Notes: a model not told the origin generated them from the sequence alone. DNA of 64,000 bases from Rubrobacteraceae bacterium (GCA_030448125.1 JAUJNO010000002.1:61460-125459), one strand, 5' to 3'; numbered from the stretch's first letter, positions 1-9,087 are shown. Program-made: numbers and translations.

Positions 1-642
1 TTCGTCCTTCTCGGCACGCCGCTCGCTTTGGCCGTGCTGATGCTCTTCCACCCGTCTCCCTACGAAGATCTGGCGGGTGAGCTGGTGCCCATCGCGGGCT
101 GGTGGACGGCCATACACACGATCCAGTTCGTCCTCTTCGCGTTTATGGGCGCGGCGGTCTGGATGCTCACCGACGGTCTGCGGGGGGTCTCCGTGGTGGT
201 CAGCAGGGTGGCCGCGGTGGTCTTTGCGATCTTCTACGACATCGGGGACGCCGTGGCCGGGATAAGCACCGGCATCCTCGCCCGCGCCGCCGCCGGGCTT
301 CCTGGCGGGGAGCAGGCCGCGCTCGTCGGGGCGATAGAGGTGCTCTTCCAGAGCTCTACGAAGAACCTCGTCTTCACGATCGGGATATTTGCCTTTATCA
401 TGGCGCTCATCATGGCGGTGGTGGCGCTCTTCTGGGCCGGCGCGCCACGCGTGCCGCTCTTTCTGCTGGCGCTGCCGGTGTATTTTATCGGCTTCGATCA
501 CGCCTTCCCGTTCGGCTCCCTGACCTTCGGGACCTTTTTTGTGGCCGCCCTATGGCTCGAGCTCGGCCGGCGCGAACGCTCCTCCGGCGAGGACGTCTCG
601 TACCCGGAAGTCGCGCCCGTACCCGAGGCTAAACCACGTTGA
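1..642 (+). CDS. Multi-pass membrane protein, N-terminus outside window
   Basis: The reading frame is already open at the first base, so the true start lies upstream; a TTG at 28 is the first possible start inside. The product is strongly hydrophobic, with about five predicted membrane segments (around a start-proximal leucine/valine stretch, then segments beginning near TAIHTIQFVLF, VVSRVAAVVFA, NLVFTIGIFAF and VPLFLLALPVYF). The C-terminal tail is hydrophilic and Pro/Glu rich. I recognise no family motif; an FDHAFPFG loop sits before the last helix. Its stop codon overlaps the TTG start of the following acetyltransferase, suggesting co-transcription. Function unknown. Confidence 0.6.
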   Translation, partial: FVLLGTPLALAVLMLFHPSPYEDLAGELVPIAGWWTAIHTIQFVLFAFMGAAVWMLTDGLRGVSVVVSRVAAVVFAIFYDIGDAVAGISTGILARAAAGLPGGEQAALVGAIEVLFQSSTKNLVFTIGIFAFIMALIMAVVALFWAGAPRVPLFLLALPVYFIGFDHAFPFGSLTFGTFFVAALWLELGRRERSSGEDVSYPEVAPVPEAKPR

Positions 643-1226
643 CGCGCCGGGCTTCCACGAGGGTTGGCGAGGTGCTCAGAGACCTCCCGACCCTCGAGAC
701 GGATCGCCTGATCCTGCGCAAGATGACCCCGAACGACGCCGGGGCCGTCTTTGCCTACGCCTCCGACCCGGAGATGACCCGCTACGTCATCTGGGAGACG
801 CATCGTTCTATCGAGGACTCCAGGGCGTTTCTGGATCTCGCGGTCGCCAAGTACGAGAGCGGCGGCGAGCCGGACTGGGGGATCGTGTACAAGGGCGACC
901 ACCGCTTCGTCGGCACCTGCGGCATCGTCTCCTGGGAGCCGTACCATGCCCGGGCCGAGCTTGGCTACGCGCTCTCCCGCGACTACTGGGGCCGGGGTCT
1001 CGTGGCCGAGGCGGTGGGGGCCATGATCTCTTTCGGCTTCGACAGGATGAACCTGAACCGCATCGAGGCCCGTTGCATCGCGGAGAACGCCGCCTCTGCC
1101 CGCGTGATGGAGAAGGCCGGGATGCTCTACGAGGGCACGCTAAGACGGCGGGAGTTCATCAAAGGCGCCTACCGGGACATGAAGATCTACTCGATCTTGA
1201 GGGGCCAGCTCCGGGGGCGCTATTAA
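639..1226 (+). CDS. GNAT family N-acetyltransferase (RimJ/RimL-like)
   Basis: A 195-residue protein that fits the GNAT fold of RimJ/RimL type, which transfer acetyl from acetyl-CoA to an amine, often a protein N-terminus or small molecule. Visible landmarks are the N-terminal LETDRLILRKM strand typical of the subfamily, the acetyl-CoA pyrophosphate-binding loop RDYWGRGLVAEA near residue 112, and the C-terminal ENAASARVMEKAGM motif. The TTG start overlaps the upstream membrane-protein stop (TTGA), implying translational coupling. The gene ends 4 bases past the convergent end of the LLM oxidoreductase. The substrate cannot be read from sequence. Confidence 0.85.
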   Translation: MTRRASTRVGEVLRDLPTLETDRLILRKMTPNDAGAVFAYASDPEMTRYVIWETHRSIEDSRAFLDLAVAKYESGGEPDWGIVYKGDHRFVGTCGIVSWEPYHARAELGYALSRDYWGRGLVAEAVGAMISFGFDRMNLNRIEARCIAENAASARVMEKAGMLYEGTLRRREFIKGAYRDMKIYSILRGQLRGRY

Positions 1227-2104
1227 AGGTCCGCGACGGCCGGGATGATCTCCTCGCCGAAGGTTTCGAGCGGCTTTATCTCGTGGACGTTGGGCATGTT
1301 GAAGATGAGGTGCTGTACGCCGGCGTCGTTCATCTCGCGGCACTGCTCGATCACCCCTTCGGCCATCATGCCGTCCGGGGCCAGGTTGACGGTACCCAAA
1401 GCGGTGCGTTCGATCTCCGCGTAGTCCCGCCCGACGTCTTCGCAGTGGCCCCGCAGGATGTCGAGCTTGTGGCGGATCGTCTCGGCGCCCCCGTAGGCGA
1501 ACAGGTTGCAGGCGTCGGCGTACCGGGCGACCAGCCGCAGCGTCTTCTTCTCGCCCATGCCGCCGACCATTATCGGCGGGCGCGGACGCGCCAGGGCCTG
1601 CGGGCTGTTGAGCGTCTCCTCTAGCCGGTAGTGGGCGCCGTGGTACGACGCGACTTCGTCCGACCACATCTGGTGGGCGATCTGCAGGGTCTCCTCCAGC
1701 CGCTCGAATCGCTCCTTCACCGGGGGAAAGGGTACCCCCAGACCCCGCGCCTCGCGCTCGAACCAGCCCGCACCGATACCGAGGTACGCCCGGCCGCCCG
1801 AGAGCACGTCGAGCGTGGTCGCGGTTTTCAGGAGGATGCCCGGGTACCGGTAGACGACGCCGGTGACCAGGGTGCCGAGCTTTACCCGCTCCGTCACCCC
1901 GGCCAGGTAGCTGAGGGCGCTGTAACCTTCGAGCATCGGGTCCTCTGCCGGGCCGACGTACTCGATCTGGAAGAAGTGGTCCATGACCCACAGGCTCGCG
2001 AATCCGGCCTCGTCGGCGGTCCTGCCGATCTCCGCCAGTTTGGGTCCTATCCCGTCCGATCCGTCCGGCCAGGTGAAGCTCGGAACCTGTAGCCCGATAC
2101 GCAC
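1223..2104 (-). CDS. LLM-class (luciferase-like) F420-dependent type oxidoreductase
   Basis: A 293-residue TIM-barrel flavin/F420 oxidoreductase of the luciferase-like monooxygenase superfamily. Supporting signatures are the start RIGLQVPSFTW, the SLWVMDHFF segment near residue 38, LGTLVTGVVYRYPGILLK, the GRAYLGIGAGWFE motif, and RPPIMVGGMGEKKTL, all characteristic of the actinobacterial F420-dependent LLM group. I chose the GTG at 2104 because an AGGAG Shine-Dalgarno lies 8 nt upstream; the open frame extends 17 codons further but without a ribosome site. The substrate is unknown; F420 rather than FMN use is inferred from family resemblance. Confidence 0.85.
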   Translation of the reverse strand: MRIGLQVPSFTWPDGSDGIGPKLAEIGRTADEAGFASLWVMDHFFQIEYVGPAEDPMLEGYSALSYLAGVTERVKLGTLVTGVVYRYPGILLKTATTLDVLSGGRAYLGIGAGWFEREARGLGVPFPPVKERFERLEETLQIAHQMWSDEVASYHGAHYRLEETLNSPQALARPRPPIMVGGMGEKKTLRLVARYADACNLFAYGGAETIRHKLDILRGHCEDVGRDYAEIERTALGTVNLAPDGMMAEGVIEQCREMNDAGVQHLIFNMPNVHEIKPLETFGEEIIPAVADL

Positions 2105-2210
2105 GATCCACACTCCTCGTTGGTCTCGCTTTGACGGCGTTCGGGCTCCCGCCACGGCGTTCTCCTGGAGCCCCTCGCAAAATCAGTATACGGCGGCACG
2201 CACCGGGCGA

Positions 2211-3368
2211 TCAATCCGCGCCCGCCCGGAGGTGCCTGGCGAGCCCGTCGAAGAGGCGTTCGACGTCTCTTTCGGTGTTGTAGAGGTGCGGCGCGACGCG
2301 CAGGTTGCGGCCCCGCACGCTGACGAAGACGTTCTCCTGTGCCAACCGGGCGGCGAGGTCCTTCGGGGCTTCGGGGCCGAGACCGAGCCCGATCATGTGC
2401 CCTACCCGCATGGGCGCGGGAACCACATCCATGCCGAGCTTCCCCGCCTCGTCTTCGATATGGGCCGTAAGCTCCCGAAGAGATACGGCGATGTTCTTCA
2501 CGCCCCAGGCGAGGATCTGGCGCAGCGCCTCCACGGCCATCGGGAGGAGGACGAAGTTGCTCCGCTCGCCGACGTCGTAGCGCCTGGCGCCGGGTCCGTA
2601 GGCGTCCGTGTACTCGACCAGCCGCGCGAAGTCCTCGCTGCCCTCCCGCGAGATCCAGTTGTGCTCTACAGGCACACCCTCCCGATAGGCCTCGCCGACG
2701 TAAAGAAAACCGAGACTGTATGGCCCGAGCAGCCACTTGTAGGCGGCGGAGACCAGGAAGTCCGGGCGCACCTCCGACACGTCGAGCGGGTACGCCCCCA
2801 ACGACTGGGTAGCATCGACTACCAGGGCCGCCCCGACCTCCCTGGCCCGCTCGCCGGTGCGGACCAGGTCAAGCACGGAACCGTCCGTCCAGTGGCAGTT
2901 CGGCACGGCCACGACCGCGGTCCGCTCGTTCACGTACTCCAGAACCGCGCTCGTCCAGTCGTGGTCGCGGGGCCTGAGCACGGTGACGACCTCTGCTCCC
3001 ACGCGCTTCGCCAGCTCGCGCCAGGGGTAGACGTTCGAGGGGAACTGCTCTTCCAGGACCACGACGTTCTGCCTCGCCTTCAGGAGGACATTCGCCGTCG
3101 CGACAGCCATCCCGTAGCTTACCGAGGGGACTATCGCTATCCCTTCCGCCTCCCCGCCCACCACCCGAGCAAACAGCTTCCGGGCCGTCTCCGAGCCCTC
3201 GAAGAAGTCGCGCGGCGAGATCTCCCACGGCCGCGATTTCCGCGCGACGGCCTCCTCGCCGACCTCCCGTACCGACCGTAGCTGTGGAGACATGTACGCG
3301 CAGTTCAGGTAAGCGAGGTCGTCTGGGATCTCGAATAGTCCCCGCTCGGAGCCCGGTGCTAAAGTCAC
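2211..3368 (-). CDS. Class V aminotransferase (PLP; cysteine desulfurase/epimerase-like fold)
   Basis: A 385-residue fold-type I PLP enzyme. The PLP lysine is in the SAAYKWLLGP motif at about K211, preceded by the cofactor-binding aspartate in ALVVDATQSLGAYPLD (about D185); the N-terminal segment AYLNCAYMSPQ is typical of the isopenicillin-N-epimerase/selenocysteine-lyase-like branch. The GTG start lies 13 nt after the crtD stop with a GGGAGAAG ribosome site, so it is probably the third gene of the lyeJ-crtD transcript. Nothing in the sequence ties it to carotenoid chemistry, and a role in sulfur mobilisation for SufU (18 kb) is only a possibility. Confidence 0.85.
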   Translation of the reverse strand: MTLAPGSERGLFEIPDDLAYLNCAYMSPQLRSVREVGEEAVARKSRPWEISPRDFFEGSETARKLFARVVGGEAEGIAIVPSVSYGMAVATANVLLKARQNVVVLEEQFPSNVYPWRELAKRVGAEVVTVLRPRDHDWTSAVLEYVNERTAVVAVPNCHWTDGSVLDLVRTGERAREVGAALVVDATQSLGAYPLDVSEVRPDFLVSAAYKWLLGPYSLGFLYVGEAYREGVPVEHNWISREGSEDFARLVEYTDAYGPGARRYDVGERSNFVLLPMAVEALRQILAWGVKNIAVSLRELTAHIEDEAGKLGMDVVPAPMRVGHMIGLGLGPEAPKDLAARLAQENVFVSVRGRNLRVAPHLYNTERDVERLFDGLARHLRAGAD

Positions 3369-3381
3369 GTCTTCTCCCGGT

Positions 3382-4811
3382 TCATCGCCCCGCGAGCCTC
3401 CTCAGCAGCCTGGCCGTCGAGATCATTGCTCCGCCGAGCACCGCGGGTATCCCACCGCCCGGATGAACCGACGCCCCGACCCGCCACAGCCAGGGCCTCC
3501 GGCGGTCGGAGTAGGGGGGACTATGCAGCGGCCCGCTCCGCCACACCGGATGGACCGCCCCGTAGAGCGCCCCGCCCGCCGCGCCCCAACCGCTGAAGTA
3601 CCGCGGGTGCAGAATAGCGTGTTCACCAAGATACTCGGGGATGGGGCGGGGGAGCCCGATCTCACGCCCCACCCGCTCCACCTCCCGCGCCACGAACGCA
3701 TCGTCGAGACCGTAAGGGCGCCCGTTCGGCGGCGCCGTAAGAAGTAGCGCCAGCGTGCCCTTCGCGTTCGGGTACACCTCGCCCGGCCGGTAGTAGTTGA
3801 CGAAGGCCATCGTCTCCTCCGGCTCCTCCCCGGCCTCCAGGCTGCGGTACAGCGCCGCCGGACGAGAGGGCAGCACGACCCCGTGCGTCGCGATGCCTCC
3901 GGGTAGCTCTTGTCGAAGCGTCGCGTAGACCGCCACCCCCGAGCAAGAGAGCTTTCCGGGCCGGGACTTCTTGCCGGATGAGAGCAAGCCTTCCAGGACG
4001 TCCGCGTCGAGCCCGCTCACGACCGCATCCGCCCGGTACTCCCCGCGCGCCGTCGTCACGAGGCCGCGGGAGATCTCCACCACCGGCTCCCCCGTCCTGA
4101 GCTTCGCTCCGCCTGCCCGTGCGAGCCTGGCTAAAGAGAGGACCATCTCGTAGACGCCTCCCTCCGGCGCCCACACCCCATCTTTCGCCATCACCGCCGG
4201 CATGCTCGCGTAGAGCGCCGGGGTCCGCGTAGGAGCTACCCCGGCGTTCAAAGTGTGAATGGCGATGACCTCCCTCAGGCCATCCGGGAGCCATTTCAGA
4301 CCGTCGAGGTAGCCGCGCGTCGTGAGCTTCGCGCCGTAGACTTTTAGGAGCCTGCGCAGCGCGGGTAGCGTACTCCGGTCGAGCGGGTCGCTCACGAGGA
4401 GGCGCGTGACCTCCGGCCCGAGGCCGCCGTGGGTCTCGACGAACCGCTCCCACGCCGCGTGCCAGGGGTGCCCCTTCTCGACCGGCAGCGAGGAGACTTC
4501 TCCCCGGTAGTAGTACGTGCCGACCTCGGAAAGTCGTTTGAGCTCGAGCCCGGCTACCTCCCGCGCGGGCTCGCCGTCGCCCATCTCGTCCCAGCGCCGC
4601 AGGAGTTCCTCCCACACGCCGGGGAAGGTGACGAGCGAGGGGCCGGTATCCATCCGTTGTCCCGCGAGCACGACGCGCCGGCTCTTGCCGCCGAGATAGT
4701 CGTTCGCTTCCAGTAGCATGACCTCGTGCCCGGCGCGGCTCAACAGGGCCGCCGCGGCGAGCCCCCGATGCCACCGCCCACGACTACTATCCTCTTTCGC
4801 GGCGCGCTCAC
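3382..4811 (-). CDS. crtD: CrtI-family carotenoid desaturase, CrtD-like (one frameshift)
   Basis: FAD-dependent phytoene-desaturase family enzyme. In the bacterioruberin pathway CrtD introduces the 3,4-double bonds into the C50 intermediate made by lycopene elongase. The N-terminus begins at GTG 4811 (V-S-A-P-R-K-R-I-V-V-V-G-G-G-I-G-G), a dinucleotide-binding motif, then the frame must shift by one base near 4757-4762 to continue with LAAAALLSRAGHEVMLLEA; one C appears missing there. The remainder is intact, with GGKSRRV, MDTGPSLVTFPGVW and a C-terminal HPGGGIPAVLGGA FAD motif. Its start overlaps the lyeJ stop (GTGA). The CrtD label rests on neighbours; a CrtI or CrtO role is possible. Confidence 0.8.
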
Positions 4812-5649
4812 GGGTACGCTCCCAGGGAGATCGCCGCGACGAGCTGAACTCCCGCGACCGTCCCCGCCACGTACGGAAGGCGATGGAGTACTTGTAGAGC
4901 CGGCGCCCGGTCTCCGGTGTGGGCATCCGGTAGAGCGCGTACAGCAATCCTCCGGCGTAGACCGCGTTCACCAGCGCCACGAGCGGGCTCGCGAGCGCGA
5001 AGCAGACCGTCGCGACGAGCCACCACGCCCCACTCCAGAGGACCACGCCCGGGACGCCGAGCCGGACGGCCGTAGTCTTTATGCCCACGTTCCGGTCCTC
5101 GTCCACGTCCTGGACCGCGTCGAAGGTGTGTTTGGCTGCGCTCCAGGCCATCAGGCCCAGGGCCGCGGGCCAGAGGACCTCCTCTCCCAGCGCGAGCGGC
5201 ACGAAGACGAGCGGGAAGGCGTAGGCCGCGTTGCTCAAAGAGTCGAGGTAGGGTCGCGCCTTGAAGCGTAAAGGCGGGGCCGAGTAGCCGACGAAGAGAA
5301 CGGTGTAGAAGAGGAGCCAGAGAATGGCCCCGTACGGGAGGACGGAGAGGAAGTAGATCAGGAACGGCACGTTCGTCAGCAGGACGCCGCGCCAGATGGG
5401 AGCGACCTCTTCCGGCAGGATCCTGGCTCCTTCCAGGGTACCCTTGCGGGGGTTCTTGGCGTCGGTCTCCTGGTCGAAGACGTCGTTGACGCCGTAGATC
5501 AGGAGGTTGAACGGTAGCGTGAGCCACACCAGGAGCGGCAGAGCCTCCCACCGCCACAGGTCGCCCGCGAGCCACACCCCGACCACGGCGGGGCCGATGG
5601 TGTTGATCCAGAGCACCGGCCGCGAGATGTGAAAGAGCCGCCAGATCAC
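4808..5649 (-). CDS. lyeJ: UbiA-family prenyltransferase, lycopene elongase-like (one frameshift)
   Basis: Membrane prenyltransferase of the UbiA superfamily with both Asp-rich motifs: NDVFDQETD (near residue 55) and DAVQDVDED (near residue 177). Next to CrtD- and CruF-like genes this fits lycopene elongase, which adds two C5 units from DMAPP to lycopene on the route to C50 bacterioruberin. Multiple hydrophobic helices are evident. The frame breaks near 4876 after YKYSIAF: a CCC run reads as CC, and the next frame supplies the expected helix PYVAGTVAGVQLVAA and a stop overlapping the crtD start. The GTG start has a TATATT -10 box 6 nt upstream, so the mRNA is probably leaderless. Confidence 0.82.
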
Positions 5650-5655
5650 AGGCCA

Positions 5656-5661
5656 AATATA
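5656..5661 (-). promoter_or_regulatory. -10 box of lyeJ, leaderless spacing
   Basis: TATATT read on the minus strand, 6 nt before the GTG start of lyeJ, which places transcription initiation at or next to the start codon. No Shine-Dalgarno is present. No convincing -35 is visible. Confidence 0.5.
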
Positions 5662-5692
5662 CCAGCCCCAAGAGCGGCGACTGAGATAGTAT

Positions 5693-6541
5693 GTGTACGT
5701 GACCCCGCAACACTCGCGCCTCCCCCGACTCCTGCTCGCCGTGAGCGTCCTCTTCTTCGGCGCCGCCTACTTCACCGTCCGCTTCCCGGACACGCCCGGC
5801 GCGGGGATAGCTTCCTTCGTCTCCACCTTCCTCATAGCCCTGCCCTCGTTCGTTGCCCTGTGGCGCTATCTCGGCCCGAAAGGGGCGACCCTCTCCCTCC
5901 TGTCCCTGAGCGCCTTCGGCTACGCGATAGAGACGACCGGTGTGGTGACCGGCTTCCCGTACGGCCCCTTCTACTACGGCGACTCTTTAGGTCCAAAGGT
6001 CGCCGGACTCGTCCCGTACCTCTTGCCCCTCTCCTGGGTCCCGCTCGTCCTCGGCGCCGTCGCCGCGACCGCGCCGGAGGGCAAAGCCGTACCACTCCGG
6101 CGCCGCGTTCTCTGGGTCCTCTTTGCGGCGGTCCTCCTCACCCTCGGGGACGGCGCCCTGGACCCCGGCGCCGCTTCTCTGGGCTTCTGGGTGTGGCCGG
6201 AGGGCGGCCCGTACTATGGGGTCCCGATTAGCAACTACCTCGGCTGGCTCTTCTCCAGCACGCTCGCCGCCGCCATCCTCCTGGCCTTCGGGCGCCGAAG
6301 GTGGGGGAGCGTTTCGCCTCCGCCCGGGCTCCTCGACAGCGCCCTCATCGCCGTGGCTTTCTGGGCCGGGGTGGATCTCTTTTCGGGGCTCCTCTTCCCG
6401 GCGGCGCTCGGGGCCGCGCTCTTTTTCTACCTGCTCGGTCGCCGGGCACGGCTCGCATCTGTGAAGCCCGCGGTCGCGGCGGGGGATGGGGCACGGTATA
6501 AAGGGGTAGAAGACGGCGACGAACGGAGGACGAACACATGA
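5693..6541 (+). CDS. cruF: CruF-like carotenoid hydratase (DUF422 family)
   Basis: A 282-residue polytopic membrane protein of the carotenoid biosynthesis family that includes haloarchaeal bisanhydrobacterioruberin hydratase and bacterial CruF (1',2'-hydratase). The diagnostic block is GFPYGPFYYGDSLGPKVAG followed by PYLLPLSWVPLVL, plus LTLGDGALDPGAASLGFW and GVPISNYLGWLF later in the chain. It is divergent from lyeJ-crtD with a 43-nt intergenic gap, so the three genes form a complete lycopene-to-bacterioruberin module. The start is GTG 5693 or GTG 5699; no ribosome site is present and a TAGTAT at 5687 would make the 5699 start leaderless. The stop overlaps the FIST gene start (ATGA). Confidence 0.85.
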   Translation: MYVTPQHSRLPRLLLAVSVLFFGAAYFTVRFPDTPGAGIASFVSTFLIALPSFVALWRYLGPKGATLSLLSLSAFGYAIETTGVVTGFPYGPFYYGDSLGPKVAGLVPYLLPLSWVPLVLGAVAATAPEGKAVPLRRRVLWVLFAAVLLTLGDGALDPGAASLGFWVWPEGGPYYGVPISNYLGWLFSSTLAAAILLAFGRRRWGSVSPPPGLLDSALIAVAFWAGVDLFSGLLFPAALGAALFFYLLGRRARLASVKPAVAAGDGARYKGVEDGDERRTNT

Positions 6542-7845
6542 AATGGGCGACGGCTATATCCCGGAAGACGGTCTTCGAGGACGCTATCCTCGAGTGTGCG
6601 GGAAGCGTCCGGGAGGCTTTAGGCCCCGGTCCCGTCACGCTCGCTCTGGCCTTCGTCACGCCGCACTTCGCGCAGTATTACGGAGGGTTGCACGAAGCTC
6701 TGACCAGGTCCCTCGGTCCCGGCACGCTACTCGGCTGCTCGGCCGGCGGCGTGATCGGGGGCGGCGAGGAGGTCGAGCAGCTCCCGGCCGTAACCCTCAC
6801 CGCCGCGCGGCTCCCGGACGTTACGGTGCGCCCGTTCCACCTCGACGGAGCGCTTCCGGACCTGGACGGTCCGCCGGACTCGTGGGAGAGGCTTCTCGGC
6901 GTAGAGCGAGTCGAGGAACCGCAGTTCGTCCTGCTCGCGGACCCCTTTAGCGCCCGTCCGGAGACACTGCTCGCCGGCCTGGACTACGCCTTTCCGGGCT
7001 CGGCCAAGATCGGGGGCCTCGCCAGCGGCGCGACTTCGCCCGGCCTGAACGCCCTCTTTCTCGATGGTGAGGTCCACGACTCGGGCACCGTGGGCGTCGC
7101 CTTGAGCGGCGACGTGGTCGTGGACACCGTCGTGGCGCAGGGCTGCAGGCCCGTCGGGGGGCTGATGCAGGTCACGAGTTGCGCGGGGAACATGGTCTAC
7201 GAGCTCGACGGGAGAGCGGCCTTCTCCGCCATAGAGGAGCTCTTCGAAGGCATGAACAAACGCGACCGGGAGCTCGCGGTAAGGTCCCTGTTCCTGGGCG
7301 TCGTCATGGACGAGTTTTTAGAGGAGCCTAAAGCCGGGGATTTCCTGATCCGGAACCTCGTCGGCATCGACCCAAAGGGCGGGGCCGTAGCCGTCGGCGA
7401 GTACCTCCAGGAGGGCATGCGCGTCCGCTTCCACCTCCGCGACGCCGAAGCCTCCGCCGGAGACCTCCACGCCGTGCTCGCCGGCTACGAGAGCAGCCTG
7501 CCCAAGACGGACGCCGTCTCCGGCGCCCTCCTGTTCTCTTGCTTGGGGCGCGGAGAACACCTCTACAAACAGCCCAACTTCGACACCGGCATCTTCAAGC
7601 AGCACCTCGGCGAGGTCCCCGTCGGCGGCTTTTTCTGCAACGGAGAGATAGGCCCCGTCGGCGGCGCGACCTTTCTGCACGGCTACACCTCCTCCTTCGG
7701 CCTCTTCAGGCCCCGGGAGCCGGGCGGCATCGAAGGCATCAGCGCCCCGCAAGAAGGCGAGCTGCGCGATCCCGAGCCCCACGAACCGGAGCCGCCAGAG
7801 GCGCCGCAAGAGCCCGAACGACGAGAGCCCGAGCCGTTAATGTAA
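6538..7845 (+). CDS. FIST N/C-domain signal-transduction protein
   Basis: A 435-residue cytosolic protein with FIST N-terminal (about residues 30-225) and FIST C-terminal (about 240-390) domains, a pair thought to sense small ligands and often found with two-component or chemosensory proteins. Recognisable blocks are GTLLGCSAGGVIGGG, SAKIGGLASGA, GVALSGDVVVDTVVAQGCRPVG and VGGFFCNGEIGPVGGATFLHGYTSSF. The last 40 residues are a Pro/Glu/Arg-rich low-complexity tail. ATG overlaps the cruF stop, so it is translated from the same mRNA. No partner kinase lies nearby; a light- or redox-linked role next to carotenoid genes would be speculation. Confidence 0.88.
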   Translation: MKWATAISRKTVFEDAILECAGSVREALGPGPVTLALAFVTPHFAQYYGGLHEALTRSLGPGTLLGCSAGGVIGGGEEVEQLPAVTLTAARLPDVTVRPFHLDGALPDLDGPPDSWERLLGVERVEEPQFVLLADPFSARPETLLAGLDYAFPGSAKIGGLASGATSPGLNALFLDGEVHDSGTVGVALSGDVVVDTVVAQGCRPVGGLMQVTSCAGNMVYELDGRAAFSAIEELFEGMNKRDRELAVRSLFLGVVMDEFLEEPKAGDFLIRNLVGIDPKGGAVAVGEYLQEGMRVRFHLRDAEASAGDLHAVLAGYESSLPKTDAVSGALLFSCLGRGEHLYKQPNFDTGIFKQHLGEVPVGGFFCNGEIGPVGGATFLHGYTSSFGLFRPREPGGIEGISAPQEGELRDPEPHEPEPPEAPQEPERREPEPLM

Positions 7846-8365
7846 TTCGCTGTCGTGGGATGGCCATTGCTACGAGTCGGCGAGTAGCAGGCGGAACGGA
7901 AAGCCGCTAGGCGTACCAAGTACGCGAAAGTGGCGCTCGTAGGGTCTCGCAAGCCTTGCTAGACCTTGCACCAAAATCCGCGCGCGGCGTTGCACAAGCG
8001 TTGAACAAAAAGTCGGCGTCGCACAAAAACCCCCTTCTGGCGATTTGTTTACGGGGAAAAAATCGCCGGTTTTCTTTCTACGCAGAACAGCTAGTCACGG
8101 ATCACGACGGCGGGCATAAAGAGAGCGGGGATTCCCCGCCCTACTAGGAAACCGCTCTTTGCACAAGACCTATGCGGTCTTTGTTTCCTCGTTCGTTGCT
8201 TCATCTAGCGGACGCCCGTAAATCTCTCGCTCTAGTTCAGCGCGCGCGCGCATGGTAGAATCACCGCCTCGATGAATGAATCTGGTAGCTGGTCAATCTG
8301 GTTAGGGGCAAGAGCAAGAGTTCTTTCATGCCTGTCGCTCCACGGCTTCCGCTACGGCCTTGCTT
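7846..8365 (+). other. Gene-poor spacer with several hairpins
   Basis: About 520 bases in which I find no credible gene; a 63-codon open frame at 7956-8147 has low-complexity content and no ribosome site. The stretch is less GC-rich than its surroundings and contains several inverted repeats (8039-8067, 8124-8157, 8164-8181) and repeated GTTGCACAAAAA-like words (near 7990, 8022 and 8373). It separates the FIST gene from the oppositely oriented clpS. Confidence 0.5.
8039..8077 (+). terminator. Probable terminator downstream of cruF-FIST
   Basis: The inverted repeat GGCGATTT / AAATCGCC (8039-8046 and 8060-8067) is followed by GGTTTTCTTT, resembling a rho-independent terminator, but it lies about 190 nt after the FIST stop codon. 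Confidence 0.45.
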
Positions 8366-8545
8366 TCATCCGGCGTTGCACAAAAATTCGCGTCTGAAGA
8401 AATCCTTCAGGGCGGACGATCTCGCTCGGTCCGGCGCGCCCGCCAGAACGTCCCGCCAGCGCAAGAGCAGGAAAACTATTCCTATCAGCAGCGCCAGCCC
8501 AAGAGGACCCGCCCCTTCCGTTTCTATAGTATAACAAGCGTCCAC
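8366..8545 (-). CDS. Possible 59-residue single-span membrane protein
   Basis: A short frame starting at GTG 8545. The product would carry one hydrophobic helix (GLALLIGIVFLLLRW) followed by a basic, amphipathic tail (RARSSALKDFFRREF). A TATACT hexamer at 8528-8533 lies inside the frame, so the true start may be further downstream or the frame may be spurious. I recognise no family. It follows clpS on the same strand after 127 nt. Confidence 0.25.
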   Translation of the reverse strand: MDACYTIETEGAGPLGLALLIGIVFLLLRWRDVLAGAPDRARSSALKDFFRREFLCNAG

Positions 8546-8672
8546 TACCGCCTGTGCTCGATCAAGATTGCCCCCTCTTCTTCGGGAGCTTCGTTTTCTC
8601 TTCTTCTCGCCGCTTCTTCTCCCACCGCGCCTTAGCAGCTTTGCGGGATACCTGGAACCTTATGCACCTTGT

Positions 8673-8969
8673 CTAGCGGGCCGGTTCCAGGCTTATGGTC
8701 AGCCCCTCTCCCTGCAGGAGTTCCTTGTAGAGTTCGGCCAGCTCTTTGTGGCACCGCTTGACTACTGCCTTGCTGGTTGAGTGAGCCGTGTACATGATCG
8801 TCGTCGCCTTCTTGATGCTCATACCCGGAATGGTTTTCTTGAGTATCAGCACTACTCTAGTCATCGAGTTATCCCAGTCGTTGTGCAAGACGACGTTCCA
8901 TGTAGGCTCGGTCCGATCTTTGTTCTTGACCCGCGTTTCCTGTTCCCTCTTGGGTATCGTGGCATTCAT
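8673..8969 (-). CDS. clpS: ATP-dependent Clp protease adaptor ClpS
   Basis: A 98-residue ClpS-family protein. ClpS binds the N-domain of ClpA/ClpC and delivers N-degron substrates. The core begins EPTWNVVLHNDWDNSMTRVV (ClpS: K/W-VVLLNDD), continues with GMSIKKATTIMYTAHSTSKAVV, and ends in a helix and LTISLEPA. The Asp of the N-degron pocket is retained in the NDW segment. A charged 22-residue N-terminal extension precedes it. TATGAT lies 8 nt upstream of ATG, suggesting a near-leaderless transcript. ClpC, the likely partner, is encoded at 40.6 kb. It stands alone in a gene-poor stretch. Confidence 0.82.
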   Translation of the reverse strand: MNATIPKREQETRVKNKDRTEPTWNVVLHNDWDNSMTRVVLILKKTIPGMSIKKATTIMYTAHSTSKAVVKRCHKELAELYKELLQGEGLTISLEPAR

Positions 8970-9087
8970 ACCCTGAGATCATAAGGCGCAGCCGAATCCG
9001 GGTCAACGGTTGACCGGGTGTTGCACACGAAAAGTATCCAGGGTTTAGCACCGGGCCAGCAGGACCCGAATGGGGGATTGCCGGGCT

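Noticed and set aside
3382..5649. A genuine UbiA-CrtI bifunctional enzyme
   Set aside because: The junction sequence is basic, low-complexity and out of frame for both families; single-base corrections restore two normal, overlapping genes.
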